Source: Strigamia acuminata
Lineage: Eukaryota > Arthropoda > Chilopoda > Geophilomorpha > Linotaeniidae
Assembly (NCBI GenBank): GCA_949358305.1
Contig: OX442317.1
Location: 4,158,186 to 4,222,185 of the forward strand
DNA: 64,000 nucleotides
Reading direction: 5' to 3'
The notes under the pieces are model-generated. The model did not search any database. It was not told the DNA's origin and saw only the letters and a list, made by a program, of their open reading frames with translations. Within the stretch, counting starts at the first letter, position 1. Every line of letters starts with the position of its first letter. This document shows positions 38,403-51,145 of this stretch, one piece after another. The translations under genes were made by a program, and so were the position numbers.

Positions 38403-39173
38403 TGAATCTCTTTGTACGAAATCATGTCATTTAAAGAAAAGAAAACAAAAACCGGATCCTATTGAATCAATGCAATTTGTATATTTTAGACGAAATCGAG
38501 AGAGTTTTATGTTTAATTCTTTTTGTATTTTATTTTTAGGTGGTTTTTGTTTGAGATTATTTTTACTGTAATGTTTCTAATTTGCCATTTTGTTGAATCG
38601 TTTGTTTTGTGTTCTGCAAACAGCAATGCATTCCAGTTTGCCAACATCTTCATGTTTTATGCCATCCATTTTCTTATTTAACAATTTATTTATTTAGAAG
38701 TTTACATAAAATGGCCGTTGTTTTAGGTCATTTTTATTTTTATTTTTATTTTCTGTAAATGTTGAAGAATCAAAAAATGTGGAGGGAGAAAAAAAATGTA
38801 TAAGTTCATTTCAAAGTTTAAAAAAAAATAAATAATGTAGAGAAAATAAAGTGAAATTTAGACAAAAATTTGTGATTTATTTTCTGTATACAACACAAAA
38901 CAAGAACAAAGGGGTTGTGAGGATAAATCTTTGTTTAATTTAAGAATCTACCACCAGTCTACGCTATTACATTTACTTCATTTCCCAGCACACTTTCAAG
39001 CACTATTGACGTCGTGATATTTTAAGTAGCCCACAATTCCCATTTTCTCGCATTGTGTAGTGAACTGGAATCCCGTCAGAAGAGAGCTGCAAGAGGTTGC
39101 AAGAAAGACTACCGGCGGCTTGTTTATTACAGGACACAAATGCTGAAAAACTAGTGAAAATCAATTTCCAAAC
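38403..39173. other. LARGE 3' UTR and TOP3B upstream region
   Basis: The AT-rich part contains AATAAA signals (near 38828 and 38846). The last 150 bp before 39174 are GC-richer and fit a TOP3B promoter/5' UTR. Confidence 0.4.
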
Positions 39174-42100
39174 ATGAAAACGGTACTGATGGTGGCTGAG
39201 AAGCCTTCATTGGCTCAATCTTTATCTCATATTCTATCCAACGGGCGGATGGGCACCCGGCGAGGTTTGAATAACGCGTGTTCAGTACACGAGTGGAACG
39301 GCTCGTTTAAAGGCGACCAAGCCAAATTTAAAATGACATCCGTCTGCGGCCATGTAATGACCACGGACTTCCCCGGAAAATACAACAATTGGGACCGTGT
39401 TGATCCCGTGAGTAACACCCGAACAAATAAACAAACAAATTGATTAATTTTCCTTCAAATTTACAATTTCAGGTCGAATTATTTCAATGTCCAACCGAGA
39501 AAAAAGAAGCGACAGTCAAATTACAAATGCCAAAATTCCTCCAAATCGAGGTCTGATTTTGCAAAATGGAAGAAAAATATTAGTTTAACATTAATTTGGA
39601 TTGTTTTCTCGTTTGTTTTAGAGTCGCGGGTGCGATTATTTAGTTTTGTGGCTGGATTGCGACAAGGAAGGCGAAAACATTTGTTTCGAAGTGATAAATT
39701 GCGTACAAACGTCGATGCCCATTTCGTTGCACCGAGACCGGACGGTTTTCCGCGCCAAATTCAGCGCCATCACGGAAAAAGACATCAAGCACGCGATGGA
39801 CAATCTCGTCGAACCGAACGAAAACGAGGCCCGGTCGGTCGACGCGCGACAAGAGCTGGATTTGCGAATCGGATGCGCGTTTACGCGCTACCAAACCAAG
39901 TTTTTCCACGGCAAATACGGAAATCTAGACAGTTCTCTCATCTCCTTCGGTCCGTGCCAGACCCCGACGCTGGGATTCTGCGTCGAGCGACACGACGCGA
40001 TCCAGACGTTCAAACCGGAGCCGTTTTGGACGATCAACGTGCAGGTTGTTCACGCGGAGAAGAAAATGAACCTCGAATGGGAAAGAATCCGCTTATTCGA
40101 CCGCGAAGTCATCCAGTTGTTCCTCAACAACGTGAAAAACGCCAAACAAGCCACGTGGGTCCCACATATTTAATTCATACATCAATTTAACGATGAAATT
40201 CACGTATTTTTTCAGAGTCGAGAGCCGGAGCAAGAAGGAAAAAGTGAAGCAACGTCCGCAAGCGTTGAACACGGTCGAATTGATGCGAGTTGCGAGCGCG
40301 GGGTTGGGAATGAGTCCCCACCACGCGATGCAAATTGCAGAGCGCTTGTACACGCAAGGTTACATCAGTTATCCGCGAACCGAGACCACTCAATACCCGG
40401 CCAATTTCGACCTGGCGTAATTTAAAAGCGGTCAATAGAGTTTGTCGGTGGATTAATCGCTTTTGTGTTTCGTTTAGCGGGACTTTACGGCAGCAAATGT
40501 CGAACCAGCACTGGGGAAGTGAAGTTAAGGAGCTCGTGAACGACGGAATTCACTCGGCACGCAAGGGAAAAGACGTCGGCGACCACCCGCCGATAACGCC
40601 GATGAAGTCGGCCAATCAGAACGAGTTGGAAGGCGACGCGTGGCGGCTTTATGATTATATAACGCGTCACTTTATCGCGACGATTGCGCCCGATTGCCGC
40701 TATTTGGTGACCACGTTGACGTTCACGATTAACGAGGAAAAGTTTAGCTGTAATGGGAAGAACGTGATCGATCCTGGGTACACGAAGTTCATGACTTGGC
40801 AGGCGATACACGACGACGAGGCGTTGCCGGAGTTGGCGGCGGGGAGTAAGTGCGATATAAATGAAGTGAAGTTGAACGAGGGTCAGACGAGTCCGCCTGG
40901 TTATTTGTCCGAGAGCGAGTTGATTACGTTGATGGAGAAACATGGGATTGGAACCGATGCGTCGATTCCCGTGCACATTAACAATATTTGTCAGAGAAAT
41001 TACGTCGTGGTGGAAAGCGGGCGGCGGTTGGTTCCGACTACGTTAGGAATTGTGTTGGTTCACGGATACCAAAAGGTAAATATTTTGTTTTGGCATTTTT
41101 TAAAAATGTTTTTTAGAATTGTTTCACAGTTTATTACTGTGTTTTACAAGTTTTACGGGTTTTTTTTACAACTTTTGACTATTTTTTACACGTTTTTACT
41201 ATTTTTTTTACATGTTTTTATTATTTTATACAATTTTTTACAATTTTTTACAATTATTTTGTAGTTTATTACTGTTTTACAATTATTTTGCAGTTTATTA
41301 CTGTTTTACAAGCTTTTACGTTTTTTTACAACTATTTTACACGTTTTTGCTGTTTTTTTTACGATGTTTACATGTTTTTAATATTTTTTACAATATTTAC
41401 ACGTTTTTACTAATTTTTCACAATTTTTACACGATTTTACTAATTTTTCACAATTTTTACACGATTTTACTAATTTTTACACGATTTTACTAATTTTTAC
41501 ACGATTTTACTAATTTTTACACGATTTTACTAATTTTTACACGATTTTACTAATTTTTACACGATTTTACTAATTTTTACACGATTTTACTAATTTTTCA
41601 CAATTATTTTAATCTGTTTTTTATTATTTTTTACAATTTTTTACTATTTTTTACTGTTTTTTTAGTCTATTTTACTATTTTTTACTATTTTTCCTGTTTC
41701 TTTTACTGTTTTTTACTATTTTTTACTATTTTTTACTATTTTTTTTACTATTTTTACCATTTTTTTCATTTTTTCTTACTATTTTTACTATTTTTTGACA
41801 ATTTTTATATATTTGTTTAATTTTTCATATCTGTTTTGCAGATTGATCCCGATTTGGTTTTGCCAACGATGCGAACCGCAGTCGAAGAGCAACTGAACCT
41901 CATAGCGCAGGGCAAACAAGATTTCGAGGCCGTTCTGCAGCACACATTAACCGTATTCAAACTGAAGTTTCTTTACTTCGTCACCAACATCACGGGCATG
42001 GACGAGCTCTTCGAAGTCTCTTTCTCCTCCCTAGCCGACAGCGGCAAAGCATTCTCCCGATGCGGCAAATGCAGACGCTACATGAAGTACGTTTCCACAA

Positions 42101-42278
42101 AACCGAGTCGGCTTTTCTGCGGCACATGCGACGAAACCTACAGCGTTCCCCAAAACGGAAACATCAAAGTCTACAAAGAACTAAAATGCCCCATAGACGA
42201 ATTCGAATTACTATTATGGTCCGGCGGAACCAAAGGAAAAGTAAAAAAACAAATCAAAAAAATTTAAAATTTTGATTA

Positions 42279-42317
<39 letters not shown>

Positions 42318-42927
42318 TGCAGAGTTTCCCGTTCTGCCCGTACTGTCTGAACAACCCGCCATTCAGGGACATGCGCAAAGGCGGCGGCTGCAATTCGTGC
42401 ACCCACCCGACGTGCCCGCACGCGTTGAATTCGACCGGGGTTTCGAATTGCTTCGAATGTGAAGGCGGACTTTTAGTTCTCGATCCATCTTCGGGGCCCA
42501 AATGGAAATTAGGATGTAACAAATGTGACGTCATCATACACCTCTTCGAGGATGCGCAGAAATTGTCGGTCGATGAGGAAACGTGCGAGGAATGCGGTTC
42601 TCAGATCGTAACCGTGGAATATAAATCCGTACGTCCAACTCCCCGAAAATGGCGGAAAAATCATTTTGTTTTATACAATTTTTTTTTATTTTTTTGCAGG
42701 AAAAAAGTAAATTGCCTGAGAACGCGACGGAAATGAGCGGGTGCGTGTTTTGCGAGTCGCAGTTTTCGTCTCTGGTCGAGAAACAACACGCGACGATCAA
42801 GAGAAACATGAGAGGACGAGGGGGTTCGCGAGGCGGCAGGGGGCGTGGTGGCAGAGGGAGGGGTAAAGGAAGAGGTCGGGGGAAACCCAAGGATAAAATG
42901 GCACAATTGGCCGCGTATTTCACTTAA
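39174..42927 (+). CDS. TOP3B: DNA/RNA topoisomerase III beta
   Basis: Exons: 39174-39407, 39473-39550, 39622-40154, 40216-40416, 40478-41075, 41842-42240, 42323-42628, 42700-42927 (858 residues; human 862). This type IA topoisomerase relaxes DNA and, in animals, also RNA, working with TDRD3. The Toprim domain shows VLMVAEKPSLAQ and the acidic LWLDCDKEGEN. The catalytic tyrosine is in YISYPRTETT near residue 334. Zinc-ribbon Cys pairs (CGKC, CGTC, CPYC, CFEC, CNKC, CEEC) follow from about residue 640. A C-terminal RGG box (about 820-845) is the RNA-binding tail that separates TOP3B from TOP3A. The 766-bp intron is a minisatellite. Confidence 0.96.
41100..41830. repeat. ACACGATTTTACTAATTTTT minisatellite in TOP3B intron
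   Basis: About eight near-perfect 20-bp units at 41430-41595 sit in a longer degenerate TTTTTACTATTTT field. A separate TTGA microsatellite lies at 42272-42316 in the next intron. Confidence 0.88.
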
Positions 42928-43735
42928 ATAATTTTTTATTTTTAATGTTTAATTGTACGTCGAGTGTCCGAGTGATTTTATTACTTAAGTGTGTCTATAT
43001 ATTTTTTTTTTTTAGTTTAGATATTTTATCAGTAATAAAAGGTATTGTACTGAAATTAACGCGTGCGTTTGTTGTTTTTGTTGTTATTTTTGGTAGGGTA
43101 GAGGGGGTGGTTGAGAAAAATGTTTTGGTCAAGGATAGTTCGTGGTCAAATGCGGAATTTATGCATAATTTGGAATAAAAAAGGTGGAATTCCATGTTTA
43201 CAATTTTCTTGACCTTTTTACGACCCACGGGGGTCGTGAAAAGCTTCAATCGGCGCATAAGTTGCAAAGATTGTTCGTTATAAGCGGGTTTTCGGTATAA
43301 TTGGGCTTCGATCGGTGGTTTTCGCCACTTGACCTTCAAAATTATGGATTAGAGGTCTTTTTTATAAATAAAAATTTTATTTTTTATTTTATTTTTCGAG
43401 GATTACACCGTGAATGAATGAAACGAGATGATTACGTAATATTTGTAATATTTTTTAAATTTCTACATAAATAAATAATTAATTTGTTTAATTATTTATT
43501 CATGTAGTCGCATAAATATATTTGTTTGTTATGAATCGAGTTGGGTTTCTAGCGATGACTAGTGTGTGGGCCTCGAAAAGTAGGTCGACGCATAGTAGGA
43601 GGGTGAAGTATCGTGATTCGTTTGCATTTTCGCGCGTCTTCACATCGCAGCGACTCTTTACGGTCATCCTTGGCTCATATAAAGCACGTGAATATTTACT
43701 CGTTAGACAATTTAGACGGAAACAAAGGGCACGAA
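42928..43735. other. TOP3B 3' UTR and spacer
   Basis: AT-rich with AATAAAA at about 43034. Open frames here are in no recognisable gene. The ZP-protein promoter probably lies in the last 200 bp. Confidence 0.35.
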
Positions 43736-45626
43736 ATGGCTCATCCGTCTCACCTGCTTTTTATTCTCTTTTTTACGCAGGTAAGTCGCTTTTTAATTGA
43801 TATATTAATTTTTGTTTACACATTTTAATTACGAGCATAATGAAATTAGTTATTTGGATTATACACGTACATTTTGTGTTACACGACCGCCCCAATTGAC
43901 ATTTACGAGGTGCAAACTAGGGTAAATGTAAATAACATGTAAATAACTGTCTTACTACGAGATTTGCAAACTGAATACTGAAAAACTGTACACAACGTCA
44001 CTAACGTATCTAATGTGGTTAAATCTGTCATTTTTGTTAGTGTAAATAATTAATTAGGGTTAAAATCCTGCTTCTTATTACCGGATCTTCAGCTGACTCG
44101 ACACAGTACCGTCAATCATCATTCATAGTATCACAATGACTTTGAGTTTCCACTCATCCTCCTATAACACTGAATTATAATGAACCGTTGAAAACCTTCG
44201 CCACATAAGGCTGAATTTAATTAAATATCTCCGAACAAACTCGATAAGTAACGCGTAATTAAATATCCAACAACAAAAAACGTCCCACATTCATCCCCAA
44301 ACCGAAAAACGACGATTTCAATTCAACAAACTCTAAAAACGTCCCCGTCCTTCACCACAACACAACTTTGAGCCGGATCTCGCTTCACTGCCAAACTCCA
44401 AAAAAAGAAGAAGAATTCGCATAAAATGTGTCCTTTTGCTTTTTGCAGCATTTCTCACCCGCGCGCTCCAAAACGGCGCAAATCGTCGACCTGAACGTGA
44501 CGTGCGAGGAAGACAGCATGAAAGTGCAAATGACATTCGACGCACCTTTCAATGGAATTATCTTCCCGAAAGGCCATTTCAAGGATCTGGCGTGCAGGTG
44601 AGGCGCACCGCGAGTAAACAAGCAATCCGAACTTGACTTTTAACCCTTTTCTTCCGTTTCGTGATCCCCAGATACGTGAGCACAGGCAGCGACCTTGAGT
44701 TGGTCTTCTTCACCGTCTTCCCCGACGAGTGCGGATCCACGTGGGACAACGACGCCGAGCGCCGCGTTTTGGAGACCACGCTCGTCGTCCAGGGCGACCC
44801 GCACGTCCAAGAGTCGTGGGACAGCGTCCGACGTCTGCGATGTCGATGGCCACTTCGCATCCAAAGACAGTTGCATTTCAAACCGCTGAAAATGTCGCCG
44901 CTCGACGTCCAAAACCACACGTTCCACGCCGACGACGTGACGTGTTGGATGGACGTGCGGTTGGACGCGGGCCTCCCACCCACCGACCCCATCACCATCG
45001 GAGAAACTTTATCGCTCGTCATCCACGCGAGCGACGTGGACAATTCGCTGGACGTGCACGTCCAAGACTGCTACGCGGCGCCCACCAGCGACGGTCTTCT
45101 CGATAACGCCACGTCCGTCCAATTGAGCGACGATCGGGGGTGTCCACTCAGGCCCAAACTGATGGGCCCCTTCTACAAGAGTCGGCAGACGGGGTCCGAC
45201 GACAGGAACGCCAGCGTTCTTGCGTTCGCGCTCATCAACGCTTTCGCGTTTCCGGACGAAGAGTTCGTTTACTTCACGTGCCACGTGACGGTCTGTCGTG
45301 ACGATTGTTCCGGGGATGTTTGCACGCAAGAAATTATTGGTGACCCGAATTATCATCTTCCACTTCCGCCTCCGCCTTTGGTGGGGCCGCCGCCGCAGAG
45401 GAGGATCATCGGATCTAGATCGAAGAGGGATGTCGCGTCCGGGGTGATTCGGGTGGAGAAAAGTGTGCAGATTGTGCGGAAACAGTCGCCGTTGCCGTTG
45501 CCGGGTCCGCTGATGTTTCTGTTGACTGCGACGCCGGTTTTACACATTTGTGTTTGTGTTTTTGTGCTGGTTAAGACGATGAGGCGGAAAGGTAGACGAG
45601 CGCTGACGAATTTTAAGGTTCCTTGA
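43736..45626 (+). CDS. Cuticlin-like ZP-domain membrane protein
   Basis: Exons 43736-43780, 44449-44597 and 44672-45626 give 382 residues. The 15-codon first exon (MAHPSHLLFILFFTQ) is the signal peptide. The ZP domain runs from about residue 25 (IVDLNVTCEEDSMKVQM) to about 300, with many Cys (LACR, DECGS, DDVTCWMDV, VQDCYA, YFTCHVTVC). The furin-type site RSKR follows a Pro-rich linker near residue 315, and a C-terminal helix (PLMFLLTATPVLHICVCVFV) anchors it. Such proteins polymerise in the apical extracellular matrix or cuticle after cleavage. Exon 3 is GC-rich compared with the surroundings. Confidence 0.88.
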
Positions 45627-45897
45627 ATTTTAGAAGCGAGGAAGGTGTTTTTAACTGTTGGTTTTGTTGATGACAAACGTCTAGTAGGCCTAATAGGTCG
45701 GATTGAGTAAATACTAAATTTTATTTCATTGTTTTTATTATTTTATTGATCGTATACAAAGCTGCCGGCCGTGGCGAAGCGTAGAAACAGACCTTTCTAC
45801 TTTTGACTTGATTTCTACTTATTTTTACTTATATTATTAACTAAACGTTAATAAACTGAGCATTTATTACGACTTATTACGACTAAATTCGCTTTTG

Positions 45898-47452
45898 TTA
45901 AATTTTGTTTAATTTTTTTTTGCTGATTAGATTTTTGAGAAATTTTTCGATTATTTCGTTCACAGTTTGCGGATATCGTTTCATGAGAAAATGTCCTCCA
46001 CTATCAAAAATATGACGCGACATGTGCGTTATTTTAGCATTGTCCGCCTCGGACGAACGCAGTCGACCCTCTTCGTCGTACATGAATCGCGAATGCTCGG
46101 CACTCCCCGCCAGCAACGACCCAAATTCATCCGACAATTCAGTCTCCACCACTCGGTCGTTGACACTGTGAATGAAAATCGACGGATATTGCCTCATCGC
46201 CATGGAAACGGGATACGCCTTATACTAAAAAAAAAAAATTAAAAATATTAAAAAATATCATTAAATCAGTAAAAAAGACAATTTTACTTCATCGTAAGGA
46301 ATACTCGCGAGTGATTCGATGGCCACCGACATCTGCAGCGCGTTAGTGTTCCCAAATCCCGACGCCATTAAACTCAATTTCAGAGCAATCAGCAAAAACG
46401 GACGGAAAATCGGGTTCCGGTAGAAACGAGCGTGGAAGCGCAGCAACCAATACGGTCGTAACGCTCTACAATCAATTAAATTCAATTTATTTTCCAATAA
46501 ATGCAATAAATCCGATCAATCACTTGTGATATCCCAAACCACCGGGATTGATGAGTGCTAACGACTCGAAGATATTCATCGCTTCACTCGCTAAAAGAAG
46601 TCCCGGATAAACGCCCGCGCTGTGCACAATGCCCATTTCCACCCTGAAAAATAAGCAAAAATAAATAAATAACCAAAATTTCCAGTTCGAATTTCAATTT
46701 CACACTTCTCAATTCCCAAAGAGTAGAGAAAATCCTTCACAAAACTCGCTTTTTCTTCCGCGCTGTTCTCGAATTGTCGATATTCGTCCATTTTCGTCCA
46801 TCCATAACCTTAAAACAAAAAAAAACCATCAAAAACATGTTTAAAAAAATCAAAAACACCAAAAAATCATCAAAAACTTGTTAAAAAAATCAAAAAACAC
46901 CAAAAAATCATCAAAAAACACCAAAAAATCATCAAAAAACACCAAAAATTCATCAAAAACACCAAAAAATTATCAAAATACGTCAAAAAAACAATTTAAT
47001 TGACTAAATTCATTCAAAATACCCGGAAAATTGATAGCTATGACACGAAATCCCTGATTGGATAGATGGATCGTCAAGTGATTGAAATCCCAGTGTCCAC
47101 CCGGAGTTCCGTGCAGACAAACGACGATCGGCTTCGATTTCTTCGCGTCGGGATTCGTGTCGATGTAGGCGATGTTAAATTTCACTCCCGACGCCGGTTT
47201 GTTCATTCCGTGCATCGCGAGCACTTCATACAGTTCCTGGCACGCCGTAAACTCCATATATCGGACTGGAAAAGGATTGGCCGCGGCCTCCTCTTCCACT
47301 CGTTCGAGCGTGGACGTGTCTATGAAAAAAGATCGGCCTCGCAGAGCGATGCCGGTGTAGAGACATTTTCTGTGTGTCCGTGTCAATTCTGGCCTTAAAT
47401 TAATAGTTAACAACCTATTTACTGTTCGTAATGGCCTAAGTATAGTCGCCAT
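45898..47452 (-). CDS. Alpha/beta hydrolase, DUF1057-like
   Basis: Exons 47452-47023, 46808-46706, 46643-46524, 46465-46288 and 46224-45898 give 385 residues. The oxyanion-hole motif is VVCLHGTPGGHWDF (about residue 115), the nucleophile elbow is GIVHSAG, and HDR-like SVNDRVVE and the C-terminal GGHFLMKRYP could supply the acid and histidine. This order fits alpha/beta hydrolases of the nematode-type DUF1057 group. The first position of the GxSxG elbow is Val here. The basic, Ser/Thr/Arg-rich first 35 residues could be a mitochondrial presequence. Substrate is unknown. It is convergent with the ZP gene (271 bp apart). Confidence 0.75.
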
Positions 47453-48190
47453 GCGCCGTGTGGATATTACACACGCGTTTGGATCAGAATAATGAATATA
47501 ATTGAGTTTAAATTGCGATTAAAACAACATTAGCGAGCACATGCGGAATTGCATCATAGGCAGACGATGTGCTGCGGTACTGGAAAAAAGAGAATAAACA
47601 GGACGAAATAGTGAATTTATTCTAAGTTGTTTTAAAAAAAAAAATACTACATTTTTATTTTTGCTTTAATTCGAATTAGAAAATCTATACATCATGCTAT
47701 ATTCAATTTAAAACATCCGAGCAGACAGCAACGTCCGTCTGCTTAAGCAGCCAATCACGTCGCACCCAGTCGCTTTAAAGCAAATTGCATCCTTTCTACA
47801 TATGACTTGAACCGGAAACAGGTTTTGGAAACGTGTCCTTCTGAAGTTCATCCTACATAAAAGAAGATTTGTTGTCGATTGAAGTTTCATTCACCCGCAG
47901 AAGTGTAAACAAACGAAAGGCTTGCCGTCTACTTATCTCAAATCGGCATTTAGGTCAAAAATACTTAAATAATTCGTGAAAAACACTCGAGAAATCTCTT
48001 CCAGGATTTGACACTTCTTGGTGAGCATTCCGTGCAACCTTGAGACTTTCAGTCAGTCGACAAGGAACCTTGAAATTTAATTCCCCCGTATTACGCACAT
48101 ATCTGCGATACAAAAATATTTTTTTTTCTTTTTTCTGGCACGCGACCCATTTACAAATTGATCTCATTAATTTCAGATCTCAAGTTGAAC
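47453..48190. promoter_or_regulatory. Divergent promoter region, hydrolase / nucleobindin
   Basis: 738 bp between opposite start codons. Several short open frames occur on the minus strand (47708-47890, 47955-48167), but none has family similarity or splice partners that I can support. Confidence 0.35.
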
Positions 48191-50343
48191 ATGGAGTTCC
48201 TCTACTTGACATTCCTTGTGTCAATATGCATCGTAGGAGTCGTCGGGCCACCTGTCAAAGAGAAGAAACCATCGCCATCCGATCACGAAAACGAAGTAAG
48301 TCAACGAAAAATGATTTTTTTTTCCCGGTGTCAAATTTTGTTTTTTAAAATTTTTGTTTTTTTTAGTTTTATTCGGGAATAGATTACGCGAAATACCTGC
48401 AGGAAGTCGTTGAAGCGCTAGAAGAAGACGAGGTGTTCAGGAATAAATTGGCAAATGCTTCTGAGAAGGAAATAAAAGTAATTTGGAATTTTTTTGTTTT
48501 TGTTTTTATTTATTTTTTTCATAATTTGGAATTTTTTCAGACGGGCGGGATCGCGCAACAGTTGGAATTTGTGAGTCACAGTGTGAGAAACAAATTGGAC
48601 GAGTTGAAGCGAAGCGAAGTGGAGCGTATTCGGCACATGATTCGACAACAAGACGAACTGAACCAGGGTGTGTACAGTTCGTCATGGAACAAAGTCTGGG
48701 GCCCAGGTTCGGTGGTGGAATTTTAATTAAAAAAAAAAAATGCAAAAAAAATCTTTCGAGCACGAATTTAAATCCGAAAATAATCGTCTCGGTCTAACCA
48801 GCACTGTATACTTTCTCATTTTTCCGTAACAATATTTCGATAGGGGCATGTTGCATGAACCAAAACACCAAAAATTAATTTTTGTTTGATTTTTTAATTT
48901 TTAATTAACGTATTTGTTTTATTTTTAAATTTTTAATAGGTTTGGATAGAAAGCACATGAAGATTTCGAACCATTTGGACCACCGGAATCAAAACACGTT
49001 CGAAATCGAAGATTTGAAGAAATTGATTCTACAAGCGACGAAAGACATCGACCAAGCGGATAAAAAAAGGCGCAATGAATTTAAAAACTACGAAATGGAA
49101 AAGGAGTTGGAAAGACAAGAGCAGCTCAAAAAAATGGACGAAGAGCACCGCAAAAAGGCGCAGGAGGAATACGAAGAACAAATTCGCAAACACAAGGAAC
49201 ACCCGAAATTACATCACCCGGTAAAAAAAATAAAATAAAATGAAATAAAAAAATTATTACGATACCAAAATGATAATTTTAGGGCACCAAAGAGCAATTT
49301 AAAGAAGTGTGGGAAAAAGAAGACCAATTGCCGGGTGATGAGTTTGATTTGAGAACTTTCTTCCGGATGCACGACATCGACGGAAACGGTCATTGGGACA
49401 TGTACGAAGTCAAAGCGATATTCAGAAACGAGTTGGACAAAATGTACAACGCGAATATGACCGAAGACGACATGCGAGAACGAGCGGAAGAGATGGAACG
49501 CATGCGAGAACACGTGCTTTCCGAAGTAAAATAGAAAAAATAAATAAAAAATTTATATTTTTAATTTAAATCGAATTTTTTCGTGTTTTTATTAGAGCGA
49601 CACGAATCGAGACGGCTCGGTAAGCTACGAGGAATTCATTAACTATTCAAAACGAACAGAATTCAACCAAGATCCGGGCTGGCAAGGACTTGACGAACAG
49701 CAACAGTACACTAAAGAAGAGTACGAAGAATACGAAAAAGCCCGACAAATTGAACTCGCCAATTTAGCCGCGCAAGGAGTAAACACATAAATTTAAAAAA
49801 TTAAATATTAAAAATAATAATTTTTTAATTTATTAATTTTTTTAGATAAATCCGTGGGGCGGACCGAATTATTTGGATCAAGGGCCCTATCAGGCCGTAC
49901 CCCCTCACATGCAGGGCCAAATGCCGCCAGGTTATAATCCCAACCACCATCAACAACAAATGCCACCAAATTACCATGGCAACCAACAACAACAGTACCA
50001 ACAAGTCCCACAACAACAACAATACCAACAAGTCCCACAACAACAACAGTACCATCAACAACAACAACAACAACAGTACCAACAACAACAAGTCCCTCAC
50101 CAACAACAAGTCCCACAACAACAACAATACCAACAAGTCCCACAACAACAACAATACCAACAAGTCCCACAACAACAACAACCACCACAAGTTCCGGTTC
50201 AGCAACATGTGCCGGTGCAAAATGAAGTTCCAGTTCCAGTACAAAATCAAATTCCAGTAGAAAATCAGCAGCTTCCACAACATAATCAAGTACCCGTTGA
50301 AAAACAAGAAAAAGCCGACAGCGACACGATAAACCGCGTTTAA
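48191..50343 (+). CDS. NUCB1: Nucleobindin
   Basis: Exons: 48191-48295, 48367-48477, 48541-48667, 48940-49220, 49283-49525, 49596-49778, 49846-50343 (515 residues). A signal peptide (MEFLYLTFLVSICIVGVVG) precedes the nucleobindin core. That core has FYSGIDYAKYLQEVVEALEE, a basic helical segment, and two EF-hands with loops DIDGNGHWDMYE and DTNRDGSVSYEE that keep the calcium-ligand positions. The C-terminal 150 residues are Gln-rich with YQQVPQQQQ repeats, longer than the vertebrate tail. Nucleobindins are Golgi/secreted calcium-binding proteins that bind G-alpha and control vesicle traffic. Whether it equals NUCB1 or NUCB2 is not decidable, since invertebrates have one gene. Confidence 0.9.
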
Positions 50344-51145
50344 AAAACGAAATTTGATGTAGTTTTTATTTGTATTTTTAATGCGCTGAGGAGATTTATT
50401 AAAAAGAAATATAAAATAAACCGCCCTCTATTGACTAAACCCTTCCCTAAGTTAAACCTCGACCCGAACCGATTCTTCTTGATAATAAAATTATGGCCAC
50501 GGAATTTGTGTGTGTTTTCATTTGCAAAATTTCTTCGTTTTAAAATTTAAATATTAAAATTATTTAAAAAGTTAACATAGGGGGCCTCGTTTGGGTTTAT
50601 TTTTAATCGCCCGAGGTGGAGGAGTGTGCGATGTTGGTTTTTCCGAATTAAATATTCATCGCCATCTGTAGATGTATTCACCAAATTGAGGTATGTGTAC
50701 ACAAACGATAGGCGAAATTTGCACGTTATCGCGCGTAGATAAGCACCGTCGATGTGTTTTATCGATAAGAGAAGAAAAACCTCGCTTTATTTGTCGCAAA
50801 ACGCAATTGACATTTATCTGCCCCAATTTAAAAATTATATAAAAAAAAAATTGGGACCAGAATATTCCGAGAGTTAATTTTATTGATTAAATGCAGTGGT
50901 TTTTTTTTTCAATCTTAATTGACAGTTATATGCTGTAAAAGTTGTAAATAAATTGAAAACCCGTCCATTTCGTTTCTTGCTCCCAAGGCCACTTACACCA
51001 GAGATGGACATTTAAGGCAAATGTTAAAATAGAAACCGAACCAAGTAACCCAAACGCCCATCCAATTACATAATGCGGCGATCAGTGACTCGAATGTTGT
51101 TTTAATCAGTAGGAAGGAGAAAAATCAAAGTTTGAAGAGGATGCG
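50344..51145. other. Nucleobindin 3' UTR and tetraspanin upstream region
   Basis: Contains AATAAA-like signals near 50414-50418. No exon is seen. Confidence 0.4.

Noticed and set aside
40485-40976. 163-residue minus-strand frame
   Set aside because: It lies opposite a TOP3B exon; the coding sense is clear from homology.
39174-42927. TOP3A rather than TOP3B
   Set aside because: Length near 860, the C-terminal RGG box and the zinc-ribbon layout fit TOP3B; no GRF zinc fingers of TOP3A are present.
44579-45356. Several long frames on both strands over the ZP exon
   Set aside because: High GC of the exon opens shadow frames; only the 44672-45626 frame has ZP features and joins the signal-peptide exon in phase.
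47708-48167. Small minus-strand genes upstream of the hydrolase
   Set aside because: Short frames without recognisable family, start context or matching splice phases.
49808-50307. Long minus-strand Val/Leu-rich frames
   Set aside because: They are antisense to the CAA/CAG-rich Gln tail of nucleobindin.
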